64,000 nucleotides of DNA from Takifugu bimaculatus (GCA_004026145.2 CP034991.1:9977087-10041086), one strand, 5' to 3'; shown: positions 13,123 through 24,011, counted from the first letter of the stretch. Program-made: numbers and translations. Notes: generated by a model not told the origin, from the sequence alone.

Positions 13123-13234
13123 GGGGGGGCAGGAGTCACAGCGATATGTGTACTTTAACATGAGCAAGGTCTTAGTGCAGGAAATCAGATTTTGAGAGCA
13201 TGTGATTGGATATGACAGAGGGAGAACAGAACAG

Positions 13235-13235
<1 letters not shown>

Positions 13236-13271
<36 letters not shown>
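13236..13271. repeat. (CA)18 microsatellite
   Basis: A pure CA tract. The partner at 42471-42513 is about 7 bp longer. Confidence 0.95.
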
Positions 13272-13357
13272 ATACAGTAAATCAGACAAACATGAGATTC
13301 TTCATTTTCTGGTTGTGTTGTTTAACTCTTCATGTAGGGAAGCGGCTTCTCTGGATG

Positions 13358-13373
13358 CCCCCCCCCCCCCCCC
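13358..13373. repeat. Poly-C tract (C16)
   Basis: Sixteen C bases here against twelve at 42601-42612. Confidence 0.95.
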
Positions 13374-13558
13374 ATTTCACTTTACATGAACCACTGTGTA
13401 GCTTCAAAGTCTGTGTGTTACTGCCTGTTTAACCATAATGCACCATTCTGCCTGACACACACACACACCACAGTATAAAAGAAACCACATGGAGCTCTGA
13501 GGGCCCACAGACATATATTACATATATTTGATACTGTACTAAAGACCCTGCCCTGCGA

Positions 13559-13589
13559 GTGTGTGCGTGTGTGTGCATGCATGCATGCA
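13559..13589. repeat. Alternating purine-pyrimidine tract, GTGTGC then (GCAT)n
   Basis: GT/GC repeats continue without a break into a run of GCATGC units. The whole tract alternates purine and pyrimidine, the pattern favourable to left-handed Z-DNA. It is unchanged in copy 2 near 42798-42829. Confidence 0.8.
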
Positions 13590-13962
13590 AAGCTCTGGCT
13601 ACACATGAGGAGAACGATTAAATATAAAAACGCTGACTGTAAAGGCAGAAAATTATTAATTTCCTTTGTACCCTGAGTTTCTACCAAAAAAAGAAGAAAG
13701 AAATGTGTTCTTTCAGCACAATTTGAAGCGCCAGCGTGTTTTTCCCTGCACAGCTGAGAAGACGGCTGTTGTGAAATTGCTTTGTACAAATGAGAAAACA
13801 GCGTCAGGGATAAGTGAGTGTTTGAAGGTGCTGTCAGAGGCTTCCTCCGTCTTTACCTTCCTCCTTTCATCCCGCTCTAATTCATCGCTCCTCCTCCCCC
13901 TCCCGCCCCACCCTCATTAGCGATGGCTGTGAGAGAGCGCGGAACAAAGCTCGGGACGCGCC

Positions 13963-14083
13963 AATCGATGAGCGAGCAGCGCTATCAATCGACTGGCGGA
14001 GCGCAGGTCCACTCAATCTGCCCCACAATTGATGGGGCAGAGATTGATGGGGAAGATTGTCGCGTCTTTCCCGGCGCATTGAT
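13963..14083. promoter_or_regulatory. Cluster of ATTGAT/ATCAAT/ATCGAT motifs (candidate intronic enhancer)
   Basis: Six related hexamers lie within 121 bp: AATCGAT at 13963, ATCAATC at 13984, TCAATC at about 14013, ATTGAT at 14028, 14043 and 14078. This core is recognised by ONECUT- and CUT-type and some PBX-type homeodomain factors. The third ATTGAT sits in the loop of a dyad at 14018-14040. The cluster lies about 370 bp upstream of the penultimate FBXL17 exon. The equivalent block in copy 2 (43203-43323) shows no difference that I could see. The regulatory role is inference. Confidence 0.3.
14018..14040. repeat. 8-base inverted repeat around CAATTGA
   Basis: Perfect arms CTGCCCCA and TGGGGCAG enclose a 7-base centre that contains an ATTGAT-type site. 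Confidence 0.7.
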
Positions 14084-14252
14084 GCGGCGGCGCGCGTCTC
14101 GATCGGCGCTCGGACACAGAAGATTTTTATCTCGCCTTGTTTACTAATTGTGCATTTTAATTTGCGCCCCGAATAAACTGTGTCAGCCGTGTTTGGCGTG
14201 TTTCTGTGTACTGTTAGCAGGTGCAACAGGTGGCCATTTTTGTTTATGGGTC

Positions 14253-14262
14253 GTGTGTGTGT

Positions 14263-14294
<32 letters not shown>
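14253..14294. repeat. (GT)n microsatellite
   Basis: GT tract with one GA interruption, about 160 bp upstream of the penultimate exon. Partner at 43493-43526. Confidence 0.95.
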
Positions 14295-14455
14295 CACCAC
14301 TGGCCTGATGATTTGCCGTGAATCCATGCAGATTGCCTGTGTCTCTCTGGGAGGGCCATGCTGTCACATTTGTATGAGGAAGGTTATCAGACTAACACTT
14401 TCTCCCCGTCTCCCCCCCTCCACTCCCCCCCACCTCGCCCCTCATGTGTCCACAG

Positions 14456-14598
14456 CTCTGATAGCCATCGGCCAGTACAGCAGCACCATCGAGACCGTGG
14501 ACGCCGGCTGGTGTAAGGACATCACGGACCAGGGAGCCACTCAGATCGCGCAGAGCAGCAAGTCTCTGCGTTACCTGGGCCTCATGAGGTGCGACAAG
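14456..14598 (+). CDS. fbxl17: FBXL17 penultimate coding exon, copy 1 (leucine-rich repeats)
   Basis: This 143 bp internal exon encodes 47 residues plus the last two bases of a split alanine codon. It is preceded by a pyrimidine-rich tract and CACAG and followed by the donor GTAAGG. The translation starts LIAIGQYSSTIETVDAGWC and holds two cysteine-containing LRR units: IETVDAGWC...ITDQGATQIA and LRYLGLMRC. It matches the C-terminal LRR region of vertebrate FBXL17 as I know it, with only a few substitutions. FBXL17 is the substrate receptor of an SCF (SKP1-CUL1-RBX1) ubiquitin ligase; it recognises wrongly paired BTB-domain proteins, and its LRR solenoid wraps the BTB domain. The exon joins in phase to 24323-24460. 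The F-box and earlier LRRs must lie outside the window or be unrecognised. An identical exon is at 43688-43830. Identification is firm; whether this or the second copy belongs to the intact gene is not decidable here. Confidence 0.93.
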
Positions 14599-15207
14599 GT
14601 AAGGAGGAGCTTACAGAGAAGCCTCCTTCAGGTGAGAGTCACCTGTGTCTGGACAGAGGAGTGCAGAACGGGCCCTCAGCAGGAGGATCCACCCGTGTGA
14701 GGCTGATCCTGCTCAAGGTTGCTTCTTGTTTATTGGCTTTGGTTCTGGGGGTCTGTGAAGCACCTAGAAACATTCCCAGAAGGGCACCAGGTGTTAGGTG
14801 ACCCGGGTTTTATAGAGGAAACGGCAACGGCGGTCACTCACTGAAGACATACAGTTGAGCAGGCGGTGCCTCGGGTCTCGTCTTAAGCGGAGCTGGTTAC
14901 CGACAGGGAGCTCTAAACAGGAGTTCTGCAGCGTAAATCCTTGCACTGCACTCCAGCAGCGATTTAAAACCAGACATGGATTTGGTGTTTATGCTCGCTC
15001 AAGTGAGTGTTTAGAGTGTGAGGGAGAGTGAGTTGTTGTTGGCGTCCCAGCACCAACGAGTGAAATTCAGGCAAATCCTCAGGTAAAAATGTCCTAACTT
15101 CTATCTATAAACACACGTGTCGAATATGTGTGTTTTTTCACCATCTTTCTCACACCTATCGAGTCTCGAGACATTGATAAGACGAGATGTGTCAGTTTCA
15201 TTTTTAG

Positions 15208-15237
15208 CCCCGCCCACCTAACAGCAGTGGGGCGGGG
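15208..15237. repeat. Inverted pair of GC boxes
   Basis: CCCCGCCC at 15208-15215 and GGGCGGGG at 15230-15237 form an 8-base dyad with a 14-base spacer. Each arm is a consensus Sp/KLF GC box. Retained in copy 2 at 44535-44564. Confidence 0.6.
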
Positions 15238-15265
15238 TTAGCTCAGAGATGTTCGTGGACTGATG

Positions 15266-15267
<2 letters not shown>

Positions 15268-15320
<53 letters not shown>
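15268..15320. repeat. (CA)n microsatellite
   Basis: A pure tract of about 26 units. The partner at 44594-44627 has about 17 units. Confidence 0.95.
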
Positions 15321-15324
<4 letters not shown>

Positions 15325-15615
15325 GATGTTACATTTGGGTTTTTTGGACAGAGAAACTGAAAAGCTCTCCGGTGGAAGTCGAGTTTGGCGCTGAAGCAAG
15401 AAGGAGGAGAGCCTTTGCCTCGGCGTCGGGCCCTTCGGCGGGTGGGGAACTCATCACTTTTATACCTTCATTATAAAATCAGCCACATCAGTATGTCGCG
15501 GCCTCCAGGTTGACCTTATGGATTTCTCTGATAAAAATGCCTTCCCAGAGATCGTTAAGCATGGCGAGAACGCCGCTGTATCATATTTATCTATTTGTAC
15601 TGTAATAAAATTAAA

Positions 15616-15647
15616 ACGTATGAGGGTCTGGCAGTGACCCCATACGT
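15616..15647. repeat. Near-perfect 12-base stem-loop
   Basis: The arms ACGTATGAGGGTC (15616-15628) and GACCCCATACGT (15636-15647) are complementary except for one bulged A, with a 7-base loop. It lies in the last intron. The copy 2 equivalent (44919-44950) is identical. No known RNA family is recognised. Confidence 0.6.
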
Positions 15648-16055
15648 AAGGTTTCAGTGATGGAGCGCCGCTCTCGGTTCACATTAGCGGGGACATGAAT
15701 GTGTATCTATCATATTTATCTGGGAGTAATAAAGAGTAACTGCATTACATAGCAGGTGATGACTTAGATTCCATTTTCATTTAGTTTTCCCTCCCCGGCT
15801 CCAGTGACTCTGTGACCCAGCGATCGATATCTACAGCCTCGCTAATAAAAATCGGTTCTGCGACGACCCACATATTTACTGGAATTACATTTCTTTTTTT
15901 CTTTAGCACTCTGCGCCGCGGCCTTGGGAAACAACAGCTCTGCCCATCACGCCGCTCTCGTTCCTCCAGCCATCTCTCTCTTCAGACATGATGACCGTAC
16001 TCGTGATTTCGCCCGAGGATGGAATGATAAATAATTAGTCTCCCTTTGCCCTGAA

Positions 16056-16073
16056 GGGGGGTGGGGGGGTGGG
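16056..16073 (+). other. G-quadruplex-prone tract
   Basis: Six G, T, seven G, T, three G: enough G-runs for a four-tract quadruplex with one-base loops. Identical at 45358-45375. Confidence 0.6.
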
Positions 16074-16223
16074 ATGACATAGCTAAATAAAGAAATAATT
16101 GGTGTTATTAGACTGGTAATGGAGCATGAAGAGAAGATTTTGACAGTTTCCAAGGTGAGGTACATTTGCGCCTCCAACTTTGGGAATTCATTTGCTTCAT
16201 GCAGGCCTCTTCATCCAACCGCT

Positions 16224-16262
16224 ACTGTGTGTGTGTGGTTGGGGGGGGGGGTGTGGTGGTAC
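16224..16262 (+). repeat. GT/G-rich low-complexity tract
   Basis: GT repeats followed by a run of eleven G and more GT. In copy 2 (around 45529-45565) the long G run is replaced by GGGGGAAGC. Confidence 0.8.
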
Positions 16263-17672
16263 GAGTGTGTTGGGTGCGCGTGGGGAAAGGCCGCCCGCAG
16301 CAGCATCTTTTCTGCATTGCTTCTGATGTTGTTTTTCATCAGCTTATGGAGAGAGACCGTCAGATGAGGTCAGGCTCCAGGGGGAGGCAGAGAGAGGGAT
16401 GGGGCTAATTCAGGGTTTCCTCGGAGTGGAAGGAATAAACCAAAACAGGTTGTTTACCGAGGTCACGCTGAAAAGAGGCGCCGCCGAGACCGTTATGGAG
16501 GCAGAAAGGTGAGAAGCGGGGAAGGATCAGGGGGGGAGCGTGGGCAGCCCTGAGCAAGGTCAGCCTCCTTCTCAGCTCCACGAGGTCCCAACGTGATGAG
16601 GATCTGGTGGAAATGACTCTGTTACAGTGCTTTTGTTTAACGGAGGGAAAAAATGTGTCTCATTTTAATCAACCACAGGAGAAGACTATGAATCATCCAT
16701 AGAAGGAAGTGAGCACAGGCTCTTACAGGAGAACATGTTCTCCAGGACTCTTGTTTAGGTCTATTATCTTATTTAGCTCCATGTTTTGCCGAAAATAAAT
16801 GCAGGCAAACTGTGTCTGGAACCGGCCTGTTGGATTTCGAAGAGATTAATGACTTCAAAATCATTGTGTTGATGTGCCTGACACTTGTTACACACACAGC
16901 TGCAGTAAATACTGCAGAAGAAGAAGCCTCTCGTCCTGTGGACCACCATCGTTCAGGGTTGGATGAGCCAGTGGTCTATTGCAGACTGTTGTCTTTGAAC
17001 AACATCTCCTGTTAGCACACATAGATTATGCCCTGTGGGTTTTGATTTGCCATAGTTTGACATTGCTCTTTTATGTTAGCTTACCTCCAGGATGTACACA
17101 CTTGAGCCGTCCCGGTATTTAGCCATCAACTAACGGCCCTCCGAGCTAACATCTTGTAGCAGCGAGGTCACTGACGGTGGCCCCAATCTGAGATGATTTT
17201 ATTTACCATTCAGCCATGAATGTTTGAACAGTGGAAATAAATTGTTGTACACACTGGCACGCAGTGTTCCTTTTATCAAGTGGTTATTTCTCTTAAGGGA
17301 AATGCTGACAGTGTTTTGGACTTATTACAAGCGCTGGAGAGTTAATATTTCCCTTACAAGGAGTTTACTTGGTTTCCATTCAGGATGTGTATGCTGCAGG
17401 AATGAAGTGCAAACATCTCGTTAGTGTGACAGCATCGCGTTAACAAACAGGCCTTTTCCCCCTCGTTTAGGGCTTAGCCAACACGTCGGCTAGCCTATTT
17501 GTCACCAACTTATATACACTGTGAATGAATGTTCGGCTGATGGGCGCAGCGCAGTAAAAGGGCTTCCCGTCCTTTCCTCTTGTCTGGAAACGGGTTTTTC
17601 AGCGCGGTGTGGCGATGACGCGGACACGCTCCGCCGGCCCTCTCTGAACCATCAGCATAGCTGTCACTTTGT

Positions 17673-17694
17673 TTGAAAACGGCAACGTTTTCAA
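17673..17694. repeat. Perfect 9-base hairpin with GCAA loop
   Basis: The arms TTGAAAACG and CGTTTTCAA enclose the tetranucleotide GCAA, which fits the GNRA tetraloop pattern if transcribed on the + strand. Same sequence at 46971-46992. Confidence 0.6.
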
Positions 17695-17734
17695 GCTCAT
17701 CTGAGCGTCGCAGCCGCTAAAAGTTCATTTAGGA

Positions 17735-17746
17735 CCTGTTAACAGG
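17735..17746. repeat. 12-base perfect palindrome CCTGTTAACAGG
   Basis: Self-complementary with a GTTAAC centre. It lies 40 bp after the 9-base hairpin. Conserved at 47033-47044. Confidence 0.6.
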
Positions 17747-18621
17747 ATCCGTCGGACCCTCCTGATGGAGCTTTGGAAAGGATCAGGTTGCCCGGTGTTG
17801 TTTACACAAAGCTCTTTTCATGCTGTCCTACACATGTACAGATTTATATGAAGAATGTTCTATAATTATCTGGGCTGTAAACTATAAAGTGCGTATTTTT
17901 AAACTCAGAAATGTGCCGCTTGTTCCCAAATGTCTCTCTGGGGAATTTTCCCAGTGGATGCGTTGGCTCACTGTGCATCTTCTTCAAAAGGATTCTTGTG
18001 ATATGGTGTTAATGCAGTTCATAATGGAGCATTCAATTCTGAACCCCCCCTACCCGCATGCTTTGGCAAATGGCGCGCTCCGCCTGGCCCTTATGATTAC
18101 ACCCCGCTGCCCTCCGGGCGAATGACTCTCGTTCTGACACAGCCGAGGAATCCGACTGATCCAGACACCCAAATATAATCAAATAAATGCCAGACTCATG
18201 ACGGCGAGAGAAAAAGCTTTAATCCTCACAACCGTTTTTCCCTCCGTGTCTGGTGTCGCGGCCCCGTCGCTCCGGTGTTAAATACGAAGGCGTCTCTTCG
18301 GGATTTTGCCAAACTCACACATTTATGTCACTGTTGTACCTAATTTATGGCGGATCTTTAATGACATCCAGTATTTGGTCCCAACGTCTTATGTTGACGT
18401 TGCCTTTCTAAGTTGTCTGTCGTCTACATTGAGTTGCCCCGCCCCCCCTTCCCGGCATTTGCAGCCTTCATCCTCCTCTGATGTATCACGATAGGGAATT
18501 ATTAATCCAACCTGGCCTCAGCGGGACACTGAAACGTTTTCCCAGCCCACCTAAACGCACCCTGGTGCTCTCATCATCAGCTCCATTCCTTCTTGTTACC
18601 ACTGCGTCCACATCTGTTCAA

Positions 18622-18662
18622 CCCCCCCCCCCCCACACACACACACACACGCACGCACACAC
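18622..18662. repeat. Poly-C plus (CA)n tract
   Basis: Thirteen C bases followed by CA repeats with GCACGC interruptions. Partner at 47927-47967 carries a TA interruption. Confidence 0.95.
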
Positions 18663-19612
18663 TTCTCGACTTCGTTAGAGGGATAACAAATGGCCACTTC
18701 AGGTTGCGAACGGGAGAAGAGGGAACAAAGTTATCCAGTCAGCATGAATCTGGACTGGAGGAGTAATGACTCCGCCCCCTTCAGGGACAGCTGGGAGACG
18801 TGGAAGAGCGGTCATGCTAATGGAGGATCTGATCCAGGCGAACAGGAAGTAAAGTTAACGGCGGTTTGAAAATGAAATGAGAGAAGAATGTGGCCGCTCT
18901 CTCACAAGTGTTCCGTGTAAGCAGTTTAAAAGTAAGCTCTCATTACCTGAGCAGGTACGAGCGCCGCCGGGGCCCCCGGGCAGACGTACGAGAGGGGCCT
19001 TGTTAAAAGAACAGACATCACAATCAATACGGTGGTTCCGCCGCCTCATCCAGCTGCCAGGGACCGTACGCAGATAGGCACGACGCGGCAATTTGCAGAC
19101 ATAAACAAGGACCTAATTGTTGGGTGCCCCGAGGTTTCCAGCGAGGGAGGCGGAGATAAAAACAAGTTAGAAGCTGTTTTAAGTCTCGTTTAGGAAATGG
19201 GATTTGGGAAGTGGAGGGGAAACTTTTCTCTGATGGCTGTCGGCGTGATGGGAGGGGCATGAAGGGACTGGGGGGGAAGCTGGGACGCTGCCATGAAGTG
19301 AGAGGAAGTCATTTACTGTTTGTGTGTCTTTGGCGTATTGACGGGGCTTCGCCCGAGTATCGGGGGGTGGATCGCTCGTCATCCAAGAAGGGGCCAAAGA
19401 CGGAGCCCCCCCAGTGATCGGACCCCGACCAGACACCGATAACCTCACCCATCTGTCCTCTCCGCTTCAGCCTCGTGCCTTCCTGCCTCTCTAACCCTTC
19501 TCTATGCAAGGACAGTCGAGGTTATTGGGACTTTGGATGCAGCGCACATCGTTTGTTCATCCCGTGCTGTTTGCTCAACGCGATGGAGGTCAACATAATC
19601 TGGCGGAGGCGA

Positions 19613-19635
19613 GGGCGGGCGGGGGGAAGGGGGGG
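19613..19635 (+). other. G-quadruplex-prone tract
   Basis: Four or more G-runs (GGG, GGG, GGGGGG, then seven G) separated by C, C and AA. Identical at 48905-48927. Confidence 0.6.
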
Positions 19636-20030
19636 CGACGTGTAATGTTTGGGCTAACGCTTTTGCCCAATACGTATTTTCCTGTATTTCGGTGCCCCTG
19701 TGTGAGAGTGCAGGCCGGGGCTCTCCATGGCTTTGAAGAATTCCTTTTTTCATCACAAACCAGCCATGGAATTCAGAGAGGAAGTGGAAATGGGGTTTCC
19801 AGTTGACGGGAGGTTGATTGATTGGAGTGGAAAAACTGGGAGGAAGGGTAAACGGAACCTGATACCAAAATCTGTGTGGTTCAAAGTTCACACTCATCTG
19901 AATCTAAACTGTTACTACCCCCCCCCCCCCAGTCGCACCAGGAAAAAATAAAACCACAGTAGCTCAGCTGTGACATTTCAGGAATTCTGCCACCGTTTGA
20001 CCTTCAATAAGCTTCTAAGGAATTTTCTAC

Positions 20031-20062
20031 TGTGTGTGTGTGTGCGTGTGTGTGTGTGTGTG
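20031..20062. repeat. (TG)n microsatellite
   Basis: TG repeats with one CG interruption. Partner at 49319-49358 is longer. Confidence 0.95.
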
Positions 20063-21996
20063 CTCACATTTACTACATATCAAGTACCAAAATACTTATT
20101 CTACTGGTAAAGTGGGGCCAGTTTGCTGAGCCGCAGAACTTTAAAGGACCGTTTGAGGGTCCAGACGTGGTTTGGAGGGAGCCGTATAGAGCTGGGAATG
20201 GTCCTCACAACTCCGAAAGGAAGTTTGAGCCCTCAGTCCTGAATATTTCGGCCTTTTCCCCCTCATGTTCTGTGTCAGTTGAGAGCTTTTGAAGAACAAG
20301 CCGCTGCATGGGTCGTAGATCAGCCGTAGATCAGTGACGGGTTACAAACTGTCCTCAACACGTCTCATCGCAGTCGGACCGAGCGGCGGAATGTTGAAAC
20401 GTCGGCTCAGACAGGCGGTCTCGTAGTAAATGAGCAGCAGTAATGGAGGTTATGAGCAATAAAGTTATGAAATTTTTAGTTTCTGTCAAATATTAAAAAG
20501 TAGATAATTCCTCTGTTTCAGAATATCTGAAGCCCCGCCCCCCCACCCTCCGTGTCAGGCAACACCTCCTGTGTTTGCTAGCCTTTATTGAGTTGTACCT
20601 GATGGATGTTAGCTCTGGTAATGCTTCTTTTTCTGAGATTAACAAATAAATTGCGTAAAGCCTCTTGAGTTATGGAATGTTTTCCTCCAGCCTGCAGAGA
20701 TAAGGAGGCCGGTGCCCTGGGAGAGCTCTCGCGGAGCCCCGTTCACATTCTTTTACTTACTTTTGTCACGCGTGATGGAGTGCGGGCTGTACAAAGCCGG
20801 CGTTCTCTGACCCTGTTGTGTGGAGCCCCCGTTCCTCCGTGCGCGCTCGGATGCTGCGCAGGGACGAGGCTCTCTTTGAAAAGCACATTCAGAGACGCGC
20901 GGCAGACTCCTGTGACGGCTGCTTGACTCTCTGAGACTAAATCAAACTGTTTGAGCTCCGGATTTTCTCCAGCGAGAATCAGTCTAATTCTTAAGCTCCT
21001 GGACTATGGAGCGTCGGCATTGAGAGCAATAAATCCTTCAGAAGAAGTTTGTCGAGACCTATTTCCTACACTTCTTAAATACTCTGATTTATTTATTTAT
21101 TCTTATGAGACATTTCCCGGAGATGGACGTCCTCATCTCTGCTTATCTGACCTCTCCTTTTTTCCTCTGAAGAACGCCATAAATCTGCCCTCCTTCGGTC
21201 CAGGCGTTTTCAAGATGCCTCTGACTCAGACCCGATGCGGCGCATTCCTGCTCTACCCAAACAGCCCTTGCAAACATTTAGCCCAAATGTATTTACCCGT
21301 TGACTGATGCGCTCGGCACATGGAAGGAGACAGAGAACCGGCGTGTTTGTCTCCCTTTACGGCTTTATGGACCTGGACTCGCAATGGCTACCACATGGCC
21401 GATGAAGGGGAAAGAAGAGGAGAACCCTGCGTGAACCCCGCAGAATTTATGGGAGACAAAGAGGAAGTTGAAAAAAGAAAGCGTCTTTTTGTGAGGGCGG
21501 GTTTGCGGATCTGCTCTTTCGGGACGTCTGCATTCATATATTCTTTTCAATTCGGTGCAGACTCAGTCAGCCAGTTTGATATATTCAGATGGAGTCAAGG
21601 CCTTTTTATTTATCCCTCCACTTCCTAACCTCTCTCCCTCACTCCGTCCTTTCTTCCCATCCCCTGATTGCCGAGGGCTCTCCGAGGGCGGCCTCGCCAT
21701 CATCGCCGCGGTATTATACGCACCTTTATGTTTATGTATCTGATTATTAATTTATGACCCTCTTCGTCTTTTCCCCTCTGGGCGTGTGAACTGATGCTGC
21801 ATGAGTCATGTTTACGACGTGTTTTACTGTCGCTGCCTAACGGGGGAACGCCCAGCGCTCGCACCCACTGTATATTTTACATCGTGTACGAACGTTTGCA
21901 TCAGAGTTTCAGCCTCCCCTTAAACGTGGGCCTGATAAAACCGGTCAGCAGCATTGAGTCACCATTATTTGATCCAGAAGTTGTCAGTCATTGCTC

Positions 21997-22036
21997 ACGC
22001 ACACACACACACACACGCACGCAGGCACGCACGCAG
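21997..22036. repeat. (CA)n with CACGCA interruptions
   Basis: CA repeat followed by GCACGCAGGCACGCACGCAG. Partner at 51291-51333. Confidence 0.9.
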
Positions 22037-24009
22037 GAGTCCACGTATACTGTAACGGTGTGTGTGAATAGCATTTGCCAAACATCATCTCAGATGTGCG
22101 TCGTTTTGTTCCCCCCCCCCTCTGTGGAGTCTGGCCGCAGCACATTCCCAGTCAGCACGTATTACGCCGCGCTCAGATCTACAGGGCAGCAACTTTGAAG
22201 TTCAAATGGGAGAAAATATCATAAGTACAGGCCTCACTCCAGATCCTGTAGCTGTGGCCGGGCCCCCAGATGCTCCTCAAAGATTAGAATCATCAGTGAG
22301 CGGTGATCTGCCTCTCCTGCACACTTGGCAGAGGAGGGGCGGCGGGATCACGACTGTACGCGCTGGGAGACGGAACAGCCAGAGCCATATATCTGAAACG
22401 CCATGCAGTCACCAGAGGCGCCATGGCCGTCTGATATCATTCCTGAGCATACGTTGCCCGGCAACAATTTTTAAATTCTAAGGCTTTTTTTTCTCTCTCC
22501 CCCAGCAACACACTTTCTCTGCACAACTGACTTGCAAAAATGGTCCGTTTGAAGAGGCCAGTGACGCTCTCTCCGACGTGGTCGCCTCACCTGACACTAG
22601 AGGGTTTACAGAAGGTCGATTAGTTTCAGGTCGAGAATCCAAACAGACCGACGGGACGGGTATCGTGACTCGGACCTCCAGACGGCGCTAATCCTTTCAC
22701 GACTCGTGATGTTGGAAATATAACCAGACCTGGCCTGGACGTGTAAACCCACTGTTGGACAGAGCCGTGTGTTATTCCAACGTTATTCCTAATTTAAAAT
22801 TATGAAATGCAAGAATTTTCATTTAATTTGGCTAAAGAGTCAATGCTAATCCTCTGAAAAGGACTAGCTTGTCTCCATACCTTATTATTACTATAAGGTA
22901 TTATTATTATTGTATGTTGCTGTTACGGTGAAGAGTTGAGGGACTGATTGGTGGTGCCTCGTGTGTATCCTCAGCAAGCAAAGATTCATTAAATCAACAT
23001 TAATGAATGTTTTGTCTCCCCATGACTTTGACAGGTCTACTATTCCAATCAGTTTTAATTGCGATTAAAGCTGATTAATGAGCTGGGGGATGTTTCATTT
23101 TCTTGGAGAATACTGCAGTCGATCTGATCAAGGCTCTTGGAGATTCGTCATTTCATCTCCTAATGAGGCTCAGTCAGGTGTCGTAACAGTCTGAACTCTT
23201 CCCTGAAGCAGACGGGAGCCGCGCGTTAGCGTCCCCGCGACGTTGACACGCAGCTGCCGCGTTGGCAGGTGCGTTTTCGGGTTTGCGGATCAGAGCTGAA
23301 GGTGCTCCGCCGCCGATGTTATCGTTGATCTGTCGGCGCGGCTGCTCCCCAGGGGGGAATCCAAGAGTCCGGATGGTTTCTGTTGCCTCTGCAGACTCCG
23401 GAGGCAGCCGAACCCGTGTTCCCACTCAGCGACTGGCTTCAGTTTGGAGGTGAAGGAGGAGGGTCGAACACAGGCGGCGCACACCTATGCATCCTCCATA
23501 CAGCTCAGCACAGCTGCTTCTCAGCTTTTTTGCCCCCCCTCGACGCCAACAGCTTTTTACCAAAAAAACGAAATAAATTAGACAGAAAATGGCGGCCAGA
23601 CCAGCAGGCAGGGAAATCTTGGATATCAGACTTTCCTTCCGAGGAACGCCATCTTGGCCCACGAGCCGGCCGGAAATCTGCCGGCCGCTCTGTCACGCAG
23701 CCGCGTTGGTGTCGGACATGTGTGCGAGTGTTTATACGTCGCTTCCCCTGGAAAGTGTCAGGCACACGGGTGGGTCCAGGGGGGTCGCCTGTGGGTGGGT
23801 TGCGGTTAACCCCTGGAGCGCTCCGGGGTTACTCCGCGCCTGCTTTCTGTCAGATTCTCGGGCTTTCTCACTCTCGCGGCCTGACAGGGTGTTAGATTTG
23901 GGGGGAAAAGTGCAGGAGTGGCTATTAGCTGCTTGTCTTTCTGCTCCTCTGAGAGCAGAAAGGCTTCATTAGCTGAGTGAACTCAGCTGTTTTTGCTGCT
24001 GATGTGTTT

Positions 24010-24011
<2 letters not shown>

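Larger units (their letters stand above)
7122..14455. other. Upstream FBXL17 intron, copy 1
   Basis: Non-coding DNA that ends at the CACAG acceptor of the penultimate FBXL17 exon. It contains several GT/CA microsatellites, the pyrimidine-rich VNTR at 9365-9800, a segment with recurring GATAAC motifs (about 7430-7770), a purine-rich stretch near 8160-8340, and an ATTGAT-motif cluster at 13963-14083. No exon encoding the preceding LRRs was recognised. Confidence 0.6.
17305..18434. other. Intronic block with no visible difference between the two copies
   Basis: About 1.13 kb with no substitution or indel that I could see against 46603-47732, while the flanks differ several times per kb. The block includes a 9-base hairpin, a 12-base palindrome and TF-motif-like AT-rich sequence. 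A 101-codon frame (17820-18125) runs through it but has no family resemblance and no splice context. It could be constrained non-coding DNA or simply a low-diversity stretch. Confidence 0.4.
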
